From Macrobrachium rosenbergii (lineage: Eukaryota; Arthropoda; Malacostraca; Decapoda; Palaemonidae), in assembly GCF_040412425.1 (NCBI RefSeq), contig NC_089742.1, forward strand, positions 71,636,506 to 71,700,505: a stretch of 64,000 bases of DNA. Direction: 5' to 3'. Under the pieces are notes generated by a model, which worked only from the letters and a program-made list of their open reading frames with translations, did no database searches and was not told the origin of the DNA. Shown in pieces: positions 37,354 to 50,503 of the stretch. Both the position numbers and the translations under genes were made by a program. Each line of letters begins with the position of its first letter. Positions within the stretch are counted from its first letter, which is position 1.

Positions 37354-40300
37354 ATTCACATATTACTTATACACGCGTTACTTTTCCATACAAAGACATT
37401 AAGCCTCAAACAGTTTAGTATCGAATTCACTGTACCTCGGGAATAACGTCCACCCAAAGGAAATTATAACTGATAAGTTCTTCTGCGCCGGCCGGAGTGG
37501 TCAAAGTCACTGCCAACTGTTCGAATCCTGGCCGACACAGAGGCATTCATCGCTTGCAATTCAAGATAGGTTTTAGGTGTTAGTTATGTAACAGGTATAG
37601 TGAATTCGGAGTAATGAACAATATTTGTGGCTTCACCTACATATTATGTATGTATGTTGGTTTGTTTGTTCTTTGTGTGTATGTACGTGAATTTGCTACT
37701 AAATGTTATAGACTCAATAACATTTCGTAGCAAAAGTAAATTCTACCTTGGCTTTATAATATAGAGCCAAGTAAGAATTTATATATTTTTTTTTCAAACC
37801 ATTTAGGCATACATGAAAGTCTCTTATACTGAAAAAAATCGCATGCATTTGTAAAATATATTTCACTTCCCTTTAGTCACTCGCTCGGCAACGTCAAGTA
37901 CCATTAGGATTGGTCAACACTCGGATGAGTGATAGTCAAGAATGCCAGAGATGTTGGGCGAAATTTTTCCTAAACAATTATGACTCACCGACCATTATAC
38001 TGTTTTGAGGGCGTTACCAGCGGAGCCACGAGGCGTGCATTTACCGGATTAAATTTAGCTGCAAACACGTTTGAGGCGCTGGTCTTGCTCCGCCTTTTCA
38101 CCATCTGACTGGTACACAATTTTTCCTCGTAACACCTGTTTTCAGGAGTCAAGCATGCGGCGAGGTTAAGGACACGAGGACCTTTGAAAGCAATCGTTTT
38201 CAGAACTAGAGTCTACCGATGATGAAGCTGATTTTTATCTATTTATATTTTGTAAACGATACGGCTTGTTTACTTTAATTTTTGCATTTTGTCAGTTTTG
38301 TTGATTTGTCTCTTCAGTAATGTCTACATTTTATTGGTTTTTTGACATTTGTCTTTTCTTTCTGTCTATATATTTTTTATATTTATCTTTGTACTGAGCC
38401 ATCTGTAAGCACTTTATTTGATAATTTCCAACAGTTCGTATGAACTGAATTCACTTGATGCTGATATTAAAAGCAGGCCTATTCTTCGCAGGTATTATAG
38501 TTGCAAATATCAAAAAGGCTTAGTTCGATGCCAAGTGTCAAACTACTTTTGTAATTCCCCTTCCTTCCAAATTTCAAAACAGTCCAGAAATCTGAGAGGA
38601 AAAGAGTCGGTTTTAATAACTTGAACTTCATTTCATTCTTTTTCGTAACTATTCTTTGTCCGTCAGTCATAATTAATTTATGACCTAAAAAGGGTAAGCT
38701 ATCACTAGTAAGTTATAAATATGAATATAGATATTGCTGTAGAGATAAAAATCATAAGTAATGAAATAACAGACTGTAGTGGCTTGGCCGACAAGCATTA
38801 CATAAAACTTACGAGGTTACTTAGGTTAAATTGATACTGTTGATCACTTCGTGGTAGGATAGGCTAGGGATATAATATCTTACCTTAGTTAGGACACGCT
38901 TCCCTGGGTTTTAAAAGGTTAGTCTGCTGCCACTCATTTGGACAGCAACCAGAGGTTTCACAATAACACCGGTAAATAAGTACATAGGCTAACATAATTT
39001 AACATTATAGACTAATGAATGTATATGGTACAGACTTACCAGTTTACACTGACGCTGATCTGTGATAATACTTTAAAGTAGGCAAGGGAGTGGGAAAAGG
39101 ATTGGTTAGTAGGTCATTATAGGATAGGCGCTAGAATAAGGATAATTTAGGAGAATTGACTAAAGCAACATATAGCCAAGTACTCTGTAACATGGTTTCA
39201 CACATGCTGTTGCCATGCTATTTATATAGCACCCTCTAGAATAATATCTACCCACTACAATTAGGTAACGTTTCTCATAAGCAAAATATTAGGATTGCTT
39301 TTATATAATAGGAAAAAACTGAAAGACATACTTCTTTATTATTTTTATACTTATATATACAATCACATACTACATTACACAGACTCAAATCTGTAAGTTA
39401 TAGATTCAGTAAAGATGACTCTGAAGGGATCTTTGGTGTTTCATCGGTCATTGACACATGAGTCACAAACCTCTGCTGTCATTGTGGAAGTTAATGAAAA
39501 GAGATCGGGTTTACTCTCTCCCTGTCAGTGCTTGGTCGGTACACTTGCCCTTTTTATTCATTGTGCTATAAAGTACGAATCAAAATAACCCGAATGATTT
39601 GAATAAAAACAAATAATGCTCTTTCGTTCTCTCCTGCCACCCTCACCTTCTTCATTTTTTAAATTTCAGATCATACACCAAAAGAACACTGCTTTTGAGT
39701 TGAGACAAGAAATAATAAAAACTTTTAAGTGACTTCTTCATTTATATGGTTATCATGATAAATATTTAGATTTTAGGCCACATAAAATTCTTTTCCTCGC
39801 TCTTTTCTTATCAGGCCACTCTGGCTTTTTAGTAAACTGTGATTCGCGAAAAAAAAAAAAAAAAAAAACAGCGCCATTTGCCTAATCAGAGCGGATGAAT
39901 CGCCTGAGCAAATGGTGCATAAACCTGTGGCAAAGTCTTGCCGCTCGGATGGGAGAAAAAGAGAAACTTGGCGTTCAGCCGCTGTGGGTGTGATCACATT
40001 ATGTGGGTGGGGGCGTGTGTGGGTGGTTGTGGGCGCAACCACCTCATGCCAAAAACATCTACACTCCTCGAAGGAGTTTGTTCGGATGAGCGTGCACAGT
40101 GCAGGCATTTGTGAACAAGAGAAAATCTGTGGCCTGCTGTGCGTTTACTTACTTACATTGCTTTACTTTTATTGTACTATCTTATAAAACTTTATAATCC
40201 ACTGCGTGGTCACCTACATATAACAGATTGAAATAACAATTTGTATATTAATGTTTTTTCTGAGAGTTTATCTCGTAGAATGTGGCTACCGCAGCGAGTC

Positions 40301-43223
40301 TGAGGAGGAAACAAACACATCCTAGAGTCGGGGAGTCACTCAGCCCCTAAAACCACCACTGCCTACCGTCATTTCCTTCGTTTCTTCTCATCTAAAGTGA
40401 AGGGGGAGAATAGAATGGAAGAGAAGAGAAGGGAAAGGAAGAGGAGTAAGTTTCAATTAAGGAGAGGGGCACCTTCTCCTCGCCTCTCTCGGAAGCGCTC
40501 CTTCAGTGAGGCGGGTCATATCTCAATAGACACGCCGTTGGCCGGGGGAATTTGAAAAGCTGTTAGCGAAGGTTGAGAGTGGTTCGATCAGTGTCATTCT
40601 CATCGAATTTTTTATCATTGTGTAAGATATTCTCGGTGCAAACGTGACTTATGCTTATTTAGAAGACAACAAAGTGCTGAAATGCTCACTGAATCTAGCA
40701 TTGCATAAATTACTCATTATTCATTCCATGATAGTCAACTAAGATTTTCTTTAATTTGCTGAAATGTCACCAACTACCTTAAAAGGATATAAACACGAAT
40801 AACAGATTTTTACCTCAATATTAGCCCGCTTATCTGCCCAAGTGCGAACAGGTTTGGGAAACATTGCATTGGGAATCAGTCATGAAATTTCACTGCCATC
40901 AAAATTTTCTTTGCTCTTCTCTCGCTGTCGAACTTTGAGAGTCAGCCAACATGAGCTCGGCAAGTCAGTTTTTTCGATTCATTTATCCTCTACGCTAATT
41001 TCTAGAAAGACTTAATGTCATTTACGATGACCGTAGCTTAGAAAGATGTAATAAAAAAATTATTGTAAGAATGAGAGGAAGTCACATTTGAATCGCTCTG
41101 ACGATCAGAGCGCATTTGAAAGCTTTTGCGTAGCTATTTACCCACAGGCAATCCGAATGCCATTCATCAGGAAAATTTGCTAAAGACAAAACCTCTTTTT
41201 TTTTTTTTTTTTTTTTTTGTCATCAGTTTTGATGAATTTTATAACTTATCACTACTGTCATTAAAGTATGGCATCAAAATTTGTCTATTAATGTGTGTTA
41301 TTCATGAAGACTGTGGAAATGTTCTTAGACTGATAAAATTTCTCCTCAAAACCTGGATCTGATGAACTCTATTGATATAAATTATCCCCAAAAGCAAAGC
41401 AGTTTTTAAAGGAGATCAAATTGAAAAGATACGCATCGGCAAAAGGTTACGGGAAAAACCCAATTACTATGACAAATGGAACCTAATAATACTGCTGATG
41501 TACATTATACTTGGCGTTGAGTGGGGATAACATAGTCATTTTCGGTCAGACTTATTTTCCCATTACGGAAAAGTTCCAGACAGAATGACCTAAAAGAGTG
41601 CTACGTCATTGCACGAGCAAAAAAGTACTGGACCTGCAAGACCTTCCGTATTTAAGTTAGACTCCAGTCTTTGAAACTATGAAGACCCCAGGACAGCCTT
41701 CAGCACTCTAAAATAAACGTATTAACTAAAACAAAGGAGACATAACTGAATGTGTGTCACAACACCCGTTAGAACTGGGGACTTTTGCCCTTTAATTCCT
41801 TCGTATTCATCAAAATGGAGTCAGATGCTCCGTAAACCCAATCCACACGCTCTGTAACCCAATCCAAGCTGTAATGTGCACTTTACAGCCTGTAACCTAC
41901 AGAACTTTGGTCTTGGGTACCTATCAACGATTACTATTCAGCAAGTACTCAGGTAAATGGGTTTTTGGATATCTTCCCAGATGGACCAATAGCCTATAAG
42001 ATGCATTAGGCCAATTCATATATCCTTAAACAGGATGTACTTCATATCTAGTGCTGCACACAAGTGCAATTTATATGCAGAACGCTCAGTATTACAATTT
42101 CCTTTCTACTTTGCATTACAATCTGCATTTTCTACAGAACTCTGTGCACTGAATATACCAAACATTTGGCTCTTCCATTGCCTATAAACAGGATCTTTTG
42201 GCATACTGACGACCTGGGTACCTTGGATAAAGTTGAGTAAAACGTGATCTTCGTAAAGATCATGACAGGAAGTCTACTGTAAAAAAAAAAATAAGAAAAA
42301 AGACTAAGGCACAGAATAGAAGGTCTCGTTATTGACGAAAAAGTTAGAAAAATGTTTAAACTAAGAGACTCGCCCAGTAACCCAAATGAGAGCCAATAGA
42401 AGGGACTCTGAGGATAAACAAGAACAATGTTGATGATGCTGATTACAGCACCAGCCACGTTGCAGAGCTACCGATTGCATATGAATACCAAATTGCATTC
42501 TACTGATTCACGTAAGAACTACGTTTGTCATTCTTGACACTGTACGTCCCCACAGGATCTCAGGCGGGCTCTTGTTAATATGTTTCGGACTACAATTAAA
42601 AATGACTTCACAAAAAGGCAGCTTTGATGATTAATGGCAGCGTGAACTAAGCAAGTAGAATCAAACATCACAAAAGTTAGCGAATGTCATTCGTGAAAAT
42701 TCGCAGATATTGTTATCGTGCCACTGTCAGCCAAACACAGGAAATGGCGTGAAAAAAAATTCAGTGTCAGATAAAACTTGACTTTAGGCGATTCGTATAA
42801 TGTTAATGTTGATCTGCATGACGGAAACAACATAAAAACAATAATTTGGGATTACTGACTGAACGATAAGACAAGAAACCCAAAACGACCCAACTTGACT
42901 TAAACTGACCTGAATTGAACTTGACTTAAACTGACCTGAATTGAACTAACTACATATCGAGTCCTCATTAGTAAGATACCATAATTTCGGACAAGGGTAA
43001 ACGAAATCGACAAACCAGACAACAAAAATGTAAAAACAAAAATAAATAAAATGATTATCGACGTCATAAATGGCAACTTGACTGCACATCAAGTAAATAT
43101 TTCATCAAAAATAAAAACAAATTGTGTTTTCCTCACCAATCCAACGATGCCGATGGCCAGAGAGCCGGTTCGCAGGCTGCATCCACAGCAGCACTGGGTC
43201 AAAAGGCATTTGTGTTCCCCCAT
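33780..43223 (-). CDS. four-transmembrane (tetraspan) protein, DUF4728 / pasiflora-like, five coding exons
   Basis: Coding exons on the minus strand are 43223-43137, 37058-37010, 34873-34791, 34412-34233 and 33809-33780, each with AG before and GT after where an intron is expected. The phases agree (0, 1, 0, 0), giving 142 residues from MGEHKCLLTQCCCGCSLRTG to ISSGAGGMA and stop. Hydrophobic segments lie at about residues 21-42, 50-71, 78-102 and 105-127, with short loops. The Cys cluster before SLRTGS and four close membrane spans resemble the arthropod DUF4728 group, which I believe includes the septate-junction tetraspans called pasiflora; that assignment is from memory. It is probably a plasma-membrane protein. 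Introns are long and full of SINEs and microsatellites. A 5' noncoding exon probably lies beyond 43224. Confidence 0.8.
34233..34412 (-). CDS. tetraspan gene, exon 4 (180 bp)
   Basis: Acceptor CTACTTGCAG, exactly 60 codons from EKRSMIMAWVWVQ to VVRSYAIS, donor GTAAGT. It holds membrane segments 3 and 4. Read-through would add only VSS before a stop. Confidence 0.85.
34791..34873 (-). CDS. tetraspan gene, exon 3 (83 bp)
   Basis: Acceptor ATCTTACAG, then GA completing a Gly codon with the previous exon. It encodes ISQGWVNMLVGILNVILCAV and LIQGIRQ (membrane segment 2); donor GTAAGT. Confidence 0.82.
35177..35238. repeat. (TA)n microsatellite in intron
   Basis: About 60 bases of TA beside the left end of the palindromic SINE pair. 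Confidence 0.95.
35240..35315 (-). repeat. tRNA-derived SINE head, minus orientation
   Basis: Reverse complement of the SINE head at 35371-35446. On the minus strand it has A-box-like TGGCCCAGTGGG and a B-box-like TTCTGATCC (decayed from GGTTCGATCC). Confidence 0.75.
35316..35348. repeat. perfect 14-bp hairpin at centre of SINE palindrome
   Basis: TTACCTGGGCAAGC and GCTTGCCCAGGTAA are separated by AGTTA, between the two opposed SINE heads. Confidence 0.85.
35371..35490 (+). repeat. tRNA-derived SINE, plus orientation
   Basis: A box TGGCCCAGTGGG and B box GGTTCGATCCC, about 35 bases apart, with a tRNA-Glu-like anticodon region (GCTTTCCACC). They are followed by a tail TTTCTGTTCCACACGTGATT and a T-rich end. 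Confidence 0.8.
35500..36025 (+). repeat. two direct copies of a 271-bp unit containing the SINE
   Basis: The unit contains GTCGGGAAGTTGGGGAAAAC, then AGCAGTTAGCTTGCCCAGGT, then the SINE. SINE starts at 35375, 35647 and 35918 are 272 and 271 bases apart, so three plus copies lie in register. The last lacks seven bases (CCCGACG) after the B box. Confidence 0.88.
36026..36114. repeat. (TA)n then (GA)n microsatellite
   Basis: TA to about 36098, then GA. Confidence 0.95.
36120..37009. other. Intron 2 of tetraspan gene; possible dispersed repeat at 36128-36300
   Basis: The block CTAACTGGGCGCAGTGGTTG to GGGGCTGGCAACCTTACCC looks like a fragment of a dispersed retroelement, but I cannot name it. 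The rest is AT-rich intron. Confidence 0.35.
37010..37058 (-). CDS. tetraspan gene, exon 2 (49 bp)
   Basis: Acceptor TTGTTTTACAG, 16 codons VLAVMHTIYGIYHGIN plus one base, donor GTAAGT. It completes membrane segment 1. Phase 0 in, phase 1 out. Confidence 0.8.
37286..37347. repeat. (CA)n and (TA)n microsatellite in intron 1
   Basis: CA tract followed by TA, just upstream of exon 2. Confidence 0.9.
37488..37545 (+). repeat. tRNA-like relic (SINE head or tRNA pseudogene)
   Basis: GGAGTGGTCAAAGTCACTG resembles an A box, and TGTTCGAATCC a B box. GCCGGCC and GGCCGAC at the two ends could pair as a decayed acceptor stem, but the middle is too short for a functional tRNA. Confidence 0.4.
37546..43136. 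other. Intron 1 of tetraspan gene; no other gene recognised
   Basis: 5.6 kb of mostly unique AT-rich sequence with T- and A-homopolymers (about 39848-39869 and 41191-41218), a purine-rich block near 40390-40480 and a 26-bp duplication at 42892-42943. No exon with compatible phase and splice sites was seen, so exons 1 and 2 join directly in my model. Confidence 0.5.
42892..42943 (+). repeat. 26-bp tandem duplication
   Basis: Two exact copies of AACTTGACTTAAACTGACCT plus GAATTG. Confidence 0.95.
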
Positions 43224-43224
43224 T
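43137..43224 (-). CDS. tetraspan gene, first coding exon
   Basis: The acceptor TTTCTTTGCAG is followed by AATGGGGGAACAC. The ATG (43223-43221) opens 29 codons ending GIVGL, then donor GTGAGG. An acceptor one base before the ATG means a 5' untranslated exon lies upstream. Confidence 0.8.
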
Positions 43225-45040
43225 CTGCAAAGAAATAAAAAAATCAGTGACAGTAGTAATGATGATGTTAATAAAAGAACATTTTAGAACAGCTAAGGCT
43301 TCTTGCAATGAAACACCTAATTATTTAATAGTTATAATAATTAATTACTGTTAGTTATAGCCATGATTATACAGAGAATACATTTTAGCATTAGCCACAT
43401 GTAAACCTCCTGCCCCAGGTGGGATATAACCTGACTTTTTTTTTTTTTTCTAGAAAGAAAGCAAATTATTTCAGTGATTTTGCCATTGTAATTGGGTGGG
43501 TGAGATGGTTGGGGTGGTGTTGGCTACAGGCCCAGGTGAAGCTTTGAAACTTTCGTTCTCCCTCAAGGTTCTACTGGGCTGCTAATCTCAAAGTGTATTC
43601 TTTGAAATGATCGAAATAACATTAAGTCAAAATCCGGTTTAGAATTTAAGAATAACTCAAGAACAGAAATTGAATGCCACACCAATAGCATAGTCACTAT
43701 TATTGCAGTTGTTGTAACAGAATACATTTAGCTTTGCATTTTTCCCAACCCATTTCGTCATTAATCGAAGAAACCCCTTAAACAGTATTTATTCAAGGAA
43801 ATAATAAGTAGAAATTGTGTCAGAAATCTTACATGCGATGCCACAGGTCCTGTTGCACTCATACACATATACATCTACGTATCTGCTCACATCAGTGAAG
43901 GACCCCACCCAGGACAATATTTTGTGTATCCATGCTAACAAACAAACTGGCAAAACCCCTGAAACCAAAATCATAACATCTTTCAGTTTTGATGTCAGAA
44001 GAAGCGAACGAAATGTTGAAAACGTTTCCACGAAAAATCATAGGTAACGAAATAATAAAGCGAAAAATTGAAAAGAGTGAAAGAAAATGCTGAAACGTTT
44101 GCAAGAAGATTCTTGGCAAGCTATTATTTCACTTGCGCGTTATATGACTTTATTCTTCGTGTCCATCAGACGTCCTAGGCAGCACCTGCCTCCAACTGAC
44201 TTGTGGCTTAAGGATATGACATGCAACCTTGGGTTGCAGCTGGGTTCAAGAGTTGTAACTGTGCTTGAACGTCCTCTGAAAGCGAGCAAAATATTTGATG
44301 AATTGGCTTATTCAACACGTCTGTGACATTGCTTTGCAGTGCGCCCTATTTTGAAGACACTCGGTGATACAGAAATACTTTTCTAAAGCAGTGAGAGACT
44401 ATTCTGATACCTGATCACTTCTGATAACTGGTCCACCAGGGTTCGGTTGAGGATTACCTAACGCTTTGCAGCAGTAACATTAATTTTCATCCGTCTGACC
44501 ACCAGTTAATGAGTCGTTGCATATGTAAACAGAAGCATAACAGAGCTTGAAGGACAGGAGGCACTAGGTGATCCATCAAAGAGAGAGAGAGAGAGATTTT
44601 TCACCTGAAGATTTATCCGAAGATTGATTCCACCCTCGAGGATTACTTCGTGGCGGCCGTCCCCTCCGGAGAGAGAGAGAGGGAGAGAGATTATGTATAG
44701 AATAAATCAGAGAATTCGACAGAATAGTAAAAGAGATAAAAATTAGTAAATAAAATAGTAACTTAAAGATATAAATTTGATTGATGTAAATATTTGGGTG
44801 GGTCCTTTGTAATGCGCATACTGATCCAGGTATGGTAGCCAAAATCTTAGTATTGGATAAGGTACTGAATAAAAATTTCACAGACAGAAAAAAGTAGAAA
44901 GGCAGATAATTAGGGATACATAGGATAAAAATCACCTTATACATTACTAACGACAGACGAAATGCGAAACTTTCCAATCTGTTATGATTGGTACCTATGT
45001 CGGTCCAGAACAGATAGACAGTGGAAAAGCGATGAAAGTG
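43225..45040. other. Upstream of first coding exon; probable 5' intron, no gene recognised
   Basis: No convincing coding exon. The 184-codon minus frame at 44576-45130 is T-rich, lacks motifs and overlaps GA repeats, so I leave it out. Confidence 0.45.
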
Positions 45041-45043
45041 AGA

Positions 45044-45135
45044 CCAATATGGCGGACGTGACTGGTAATGAGGGACACTTGGGCAAGAAAACTTGTGCAA
45101 GGAAGAGAACGTGACTGGTGACGTCACCATCCAAT
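45044..45135 (-). promoter_or_regulatory. candidate promoter with CRE and CCAAT motifs
   Basis: The palindrome GGTGACGTCACC (45117-45128) contains a full CRE (TGACGTCA). CCAAT motifs lie at 45044-45048 and 45131-45135 on the plus strand, and CAATATGGCGG near 45045 resembles a YY1 site. It lies 1.9 kb upstream of the first coding exon of the minus-strand tetraspan gene, where a 5' noncoding exon is expected. The link is an inference. Confidence 0.35.
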
Positions 45136-45540
45136 ATGCACACCTGTTACTCGTCTCGATTTAGTTATTAATCATTTACTTATAATCATTCGTATCACTG
45201 TCTTGGCAGACAAGAAGAAGATGGTGACATACTCCTTTAGTTATTTGTGTGTATGTATAAAATATAATTTCTGTGTATGTATTTATGAATGTTGCTGTGA
45301 TCTAACCGTAAATACATTTCTTGTTCGTAAGAAGTTTGCTCTCTTTCCGGGACCATTGCATCTTGTTTTTTCTTCCAGAGAGCAAACCGTGTTTCCTGTC
45401 ACACACTCACCTACTTGCACGCATTCATGGAGAAGGCTTCAGGCGTTATCCATACTGTTACAGTACTAATTCACGGACGACCTTGTATATCAGTCAACTA
45501 TTCAAGTACTGTCTATCAATCTATCTATATATACATACAC

Positions 45541-45644
<104 letters not shown>

Positions 45645-45888
45645 ATATAATGTATATATGTAGAAAAATATGCTATATATGTAATAAACTGTATATAAAT
45701 AGACATATACATACATGTATATATGTATATACATATTATAAATATTGCTGTTCGACTCCCCTTCCTTGCCACATAGGAGAATAGTGAATTAAATTTCTAT
45801 TAAAGCTAAGGCGGGAAGAAGCAGATGTTCGCAAACTAAGATAGCCAGCCGACCGACGGGTGGGAATTTTAACTCAGTGTCATAAAGA

Positions 45889-46998
45889 GGGATAGGTTTT
45901 GCTAGGCCAGACCTTAGATATACTGTTCCTAAAACCTACTTCTCTTTGACCTATGTGCTGGTGAGCCTTTGTTATTTTCCAGACGAGAACCCGTGACCAA
46001 GTCCTAAGTAGGCTTTCGGGGGGAGAGCGTGAAGACAAGCCACCCAAGTTAACCCCACATCCCCAGACTCTAAGCCCAATTTCGATCATGACCGGTCGCG
46101 CTCAGGTCTCTCTCTGAACACTCTTTTGTTTCTCCCCCTTTGTCTCTCTCCATCACGTGGGGCAGTTGTTATTCCAAAAAGACCAACGAATAGTAATGGG
46201 ACTGATCACTGCATTATTTAACCCAGCGGTAAGTCGGGATTGTGACAATTACTCCCAGATCTCTTTCCCTTCAATTAAATCTCTCATTTTCCTTGTTCAA
46301 ATTTTCATCTCTTAAGCAATCCCTAAATAAGAACCCCCTGGTAAAGCATATCCCATTTATGAAGTCATATATTAAGTGCATTCATTGTTGTCTAGTGAAA
46401 TCACATAACTTACCCTCCATGAGGTTAAAAGTACTATTCTTGATATAAGACTCATCACTTGTGATTAATTAATGACGAGTGAGAGCTTCTCTAGTGCAAG
46501 ATTGTTATCTGGATACCTATTTTTCAGACGTGTGTATACCTTGAGACTGGACATTCCCTCTTGCTCGGAGAAGAATCCGCATCGTTAGTGCCAATAAGCC
46601 ACAGTTCAACGAGCACTGAATTCAGATGCATCATCGAAGCGTTTGAAGAGGCTTATTAAATCTGTTGCGATCAATACGTTTTAGCATTGAGGTATCTGTC
46701 CTGTTTAGGACTAATATTTTGAGCTGCTGTTAACTCCTGTAAATAATCCATTTCCTTTTATTTTACTTTTGTTGGAACTAGTTTTCCAGTAAGTTTACTT
46801 AATTAATCCATGTGGTTGCGTAATAAACTTCTATTTTGTAATACTAGTTTTCATCTGGTGACCTCATCCATTTCATTATGTCCTTTAGAACTTTATTTGG
46901 CCTTAAGTGGCAGAAGTACGTGGGTTTTAGGTAAAGCAAGGTGATATAACTCCAATGAATTAATTATTAAAGTAAATAACCGACCGACCCACGTAATA
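45889..46998 (+). repeat. LTR-like repeat, copy 2, with primer-binding site and leader
   Basis: Diverged direct copy of 99-1181. Shared blocks include GGATAGGTTTTGCTAGG, CAGCGGTAAGT, TGACAATTACTCCCAG and CATATCCCATTTATGAAGTC. AATAAA at 46822-46827 is followed by TGGTGACC (46856-46863) at the same spacing as copy 1. It also ends at a (TA)-rich tract. Confidence 0.5.
46856..46863 (+). other. candidate primer-binding site
   Basis: TGGTGACC lies 28 bases after AATAAA, matching copy 1. Confidence 0.45.
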
Positions 46999-47275
46999 AT
47001 ATATATATTACATATATATTTATTGTATAGATATATATAAATATATAATACATATATATGTGTGTATGTATATATAGGTGAGGAAACGGTCCATCGACTA
47101 TAAGGAGTAAATGGAAGCAAACGTGAATATTCTTTCTTTATTCCTGAGAAGCTTATCTGAAGAGAAAAATAAGTATAGACTGATTCAAAGTCTAAATAAA
47201 AAGATATTCTATGTAAGTAATGCCATTGACTTCAATAGAAATTGCATAAGAGGGAAAATGCAGTATGCCCAAATA

Positions 47276-47378
<103 letters not shown>

Positions 47379-47454
47379 CATATATACATATGTGTATATA
47401 CATATACATATATGAGTATATATATCCAAATGTGTATATATATATACATACATA

Positions 47455-48750
47455 TTTTAACTTTATCATATACACAATTGTTCTGTGCATTAGTACAATT
47501 ACTAACAGGAATTCATTCAAACTGGATGGTATCTAGTGGAGATATTTATTCAAAAAAGTTACAAGCTTTCTAGGACAAACAGTCCTCATTCTCAGGTATC
47601 CGTACAATGACCAGACACGTAGTCCAGCAGTATTTAAATCTGTGTGCTGGGTCTTTAATCCTGTGATTACCCTCCCCCTCCTGTATGACCCCGCCCTCAT
47701 GACCGTTCCTTCGTCCAGGTGTGCATGTCCCGTGCGACCTCTTGCGTTTTTGTGTCTCCTTTCCACTGTGGAGTGTACAATTTTTCTTGATATGCTGTCT
47801 GCAAAGCCCGCTCTCGTGTTCCCTGCCATTTTGTTGTTAGTGCATGTGATGAAGGCATTCACTACAACCAGTCTGGCTGTTTTGTTAGTGTTCCTGTACA
47901 AAAAATTCATATTTTCCCCAGTCTATTGTGTGGTCTTTTTCCCAACAATGTTTGGCAACTGTCGATGTCTGATTATAATGTTTTATGTTCTGTATGTGTT
48001 GTTTGCTTTGCTCTTTTCAGGATTTGCCGGTTTCACCGTAGTACCGATTTTCACAGCCTAGACACGCTGCCATATATAACCCCCCCTCTTATCTCCCCCT
48101 TCCCTTCTACCAACTTTTTGTTTCTAAGTATTTTGTTCCTAATGGTGTTTTTGTAACTACCTATCAATTTGAAATTATCTAGCTTCCTGTTGATGGGTGT
48201 GATAGTGTTGTTGTCCGGGTCTGTGATTATTTTCTTCCCTACCAAATGTTCCTTTTCTATCCCTTCCCTCTCCCCAAAATAGTTTTTTCTTGCCTTGATG
48301 TGTGCCAAGCTCCCACCAGTACTTAGGAATTCCTGATCTCCTAAAACTCTCCCTCGGGTATTCCAGCTCTTCATCTAAGAATTCTAGACTGCAAATCCTT
48401 TAAGCCCTAATGGTCAACCATGTCATTACTCCCATTTTTACTTCTTTCATATGACTGAAGAACATACGTATGTATGAATTGGTGTGTGTCTTCTCTCCCT
48501 GTGTACCTGGAATTTTAAATTTTCCCCTTCCCTCTTTGCCTGGACATCCAAAAAAGGAATTTCTCCCTCCTTCTCTCCTTGTACTGTGAACTTGATGTGT
48601 TCATTTAGTTTATTTATGTTTTCCAGGAACTTGTGTAGCTCTTCCCTTTCTCCCTTATAAATAAGCACGATGTCATCCACGTATCTTAGCCATTTTACGA
48701 TATTTAAGTTCCCTTTATTTAATTTGATCCACTTCGTCCGTTTCAAACCA
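47455..48750 (-). mobile_element. Penelope-like retroelement, decayed copy (minus)
   Basis: Reverse transcriptase, GIY-YIG remnant and 3' tail lie in order on the minus strand. The tail contains GAATGAGGACTGTTTGTCCT and AGAAAGCTTGTAAC (about 47602-47567), repeated in part at 51.65 kb. Protein motifs differ from the element at 9.3-11.9 kb, so it is another family. Upstream parts are missing; many frameshifts and stops. Confidence 0.75.
48021..48746 (-). pseudogene. Penelope-like reverse transcriptase / GIY-YIG fragment
   Basis: From 48746 the frame reads NIVKWLRYVDDIVLIYKGER with the catalytic YVDD at 48683-48672. It continues through the Penelope-type block EIPFLDVQAKREGENLKFQV. The next frame (48374-48051) contains GKKIITDPDNNTITPINRKL and TIRNKILRNKKLVEGKGE. 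In a third frame at about 48083-48021 lies ACLGCENRYYGETGKS, matching the YIG half of the GIY-YIG nuclease. Three frames for three blocks show a pseudogene. The N-terminal reverse transcriptase is absent. Confidence 0.75.
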
Positions 48751-48779
48751 TTCCATAAAGATATTTACAGCTTTGTAAA

Positions 48780-50137
<1,358 letters not shown>

Positions 50138-50503
50138 AGTTTTCTGTACAGCCCCTACAGCGTATAATCAATGCCACCGAAAATAGATGTCTTTAGGTGG
50201 TCTCGGTATAATGCTGTATGAGCCGCGCCCCGTGAAACATTAACCACGGCCCTGTGGTGGCATATCCTACTGTATCGTTGCCAGAAGGACGATTATAGCT
50301 AACTTTAACCTAAAATAGAATAAAAAAAAAAGCTATTGAGGCTAGAGGGCTGCAATTTGGTACTTTTGATGATTGGAGGGTGGATGATGAACATAACAAT
50401 TTGCAGCCCTCTAGCCTCAGTAGTTTTTAAGATCTGAGGGCGGACAGAAAAAGTGCGGACGGACAGACAAAGCCGTCACAATAGCTTTCTTTTACAGAAA
50501 ACT
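50138..50503. mobile_element. decapod-type inverted-repeat element (MITE-like)
   Basis: It is bounded by AGTTTTCTGTA (50138-50148) and TACAGAAAACT (50493-50503). Inside is a perfect 18-bp inverted repeat GAGGCTAGAGGGCTGCAA (50338-50355 and 50401-50418) around 45 bases. The phrases CCACCGAAAATAGAT, GGTCTCGGTATAATGCTGTA and GGGCGGACAGAAAAAGTGCG are ones I know as a very common repeat in introns and UTRs of shrimp. No coding capacity; target duplication not clear. Confidence 0.65.

Noticed and set aside
37488..37545. Functional tRNA gene
   Set aside because: A- and B-box-like sequences and pairing ends are present, but the interval is too short for D, anticodon and T arms.
42132..42458. 108-codon minus frame beginning MAGAVISIINIVLVYPQSPF, hydrophobic, within intron 1
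   Set aside because: Looked like a membrane exon, but no acceptor or donor fits and the phase model joins the flanking exons directly.
44576..45130. 184-codon open frame on the minus strand
   Set aside because: T/S/F/L-rich, no motif, ends in a GA-repeat translation, and overlaps the promoter-like CRE region; no splice-linked partner.
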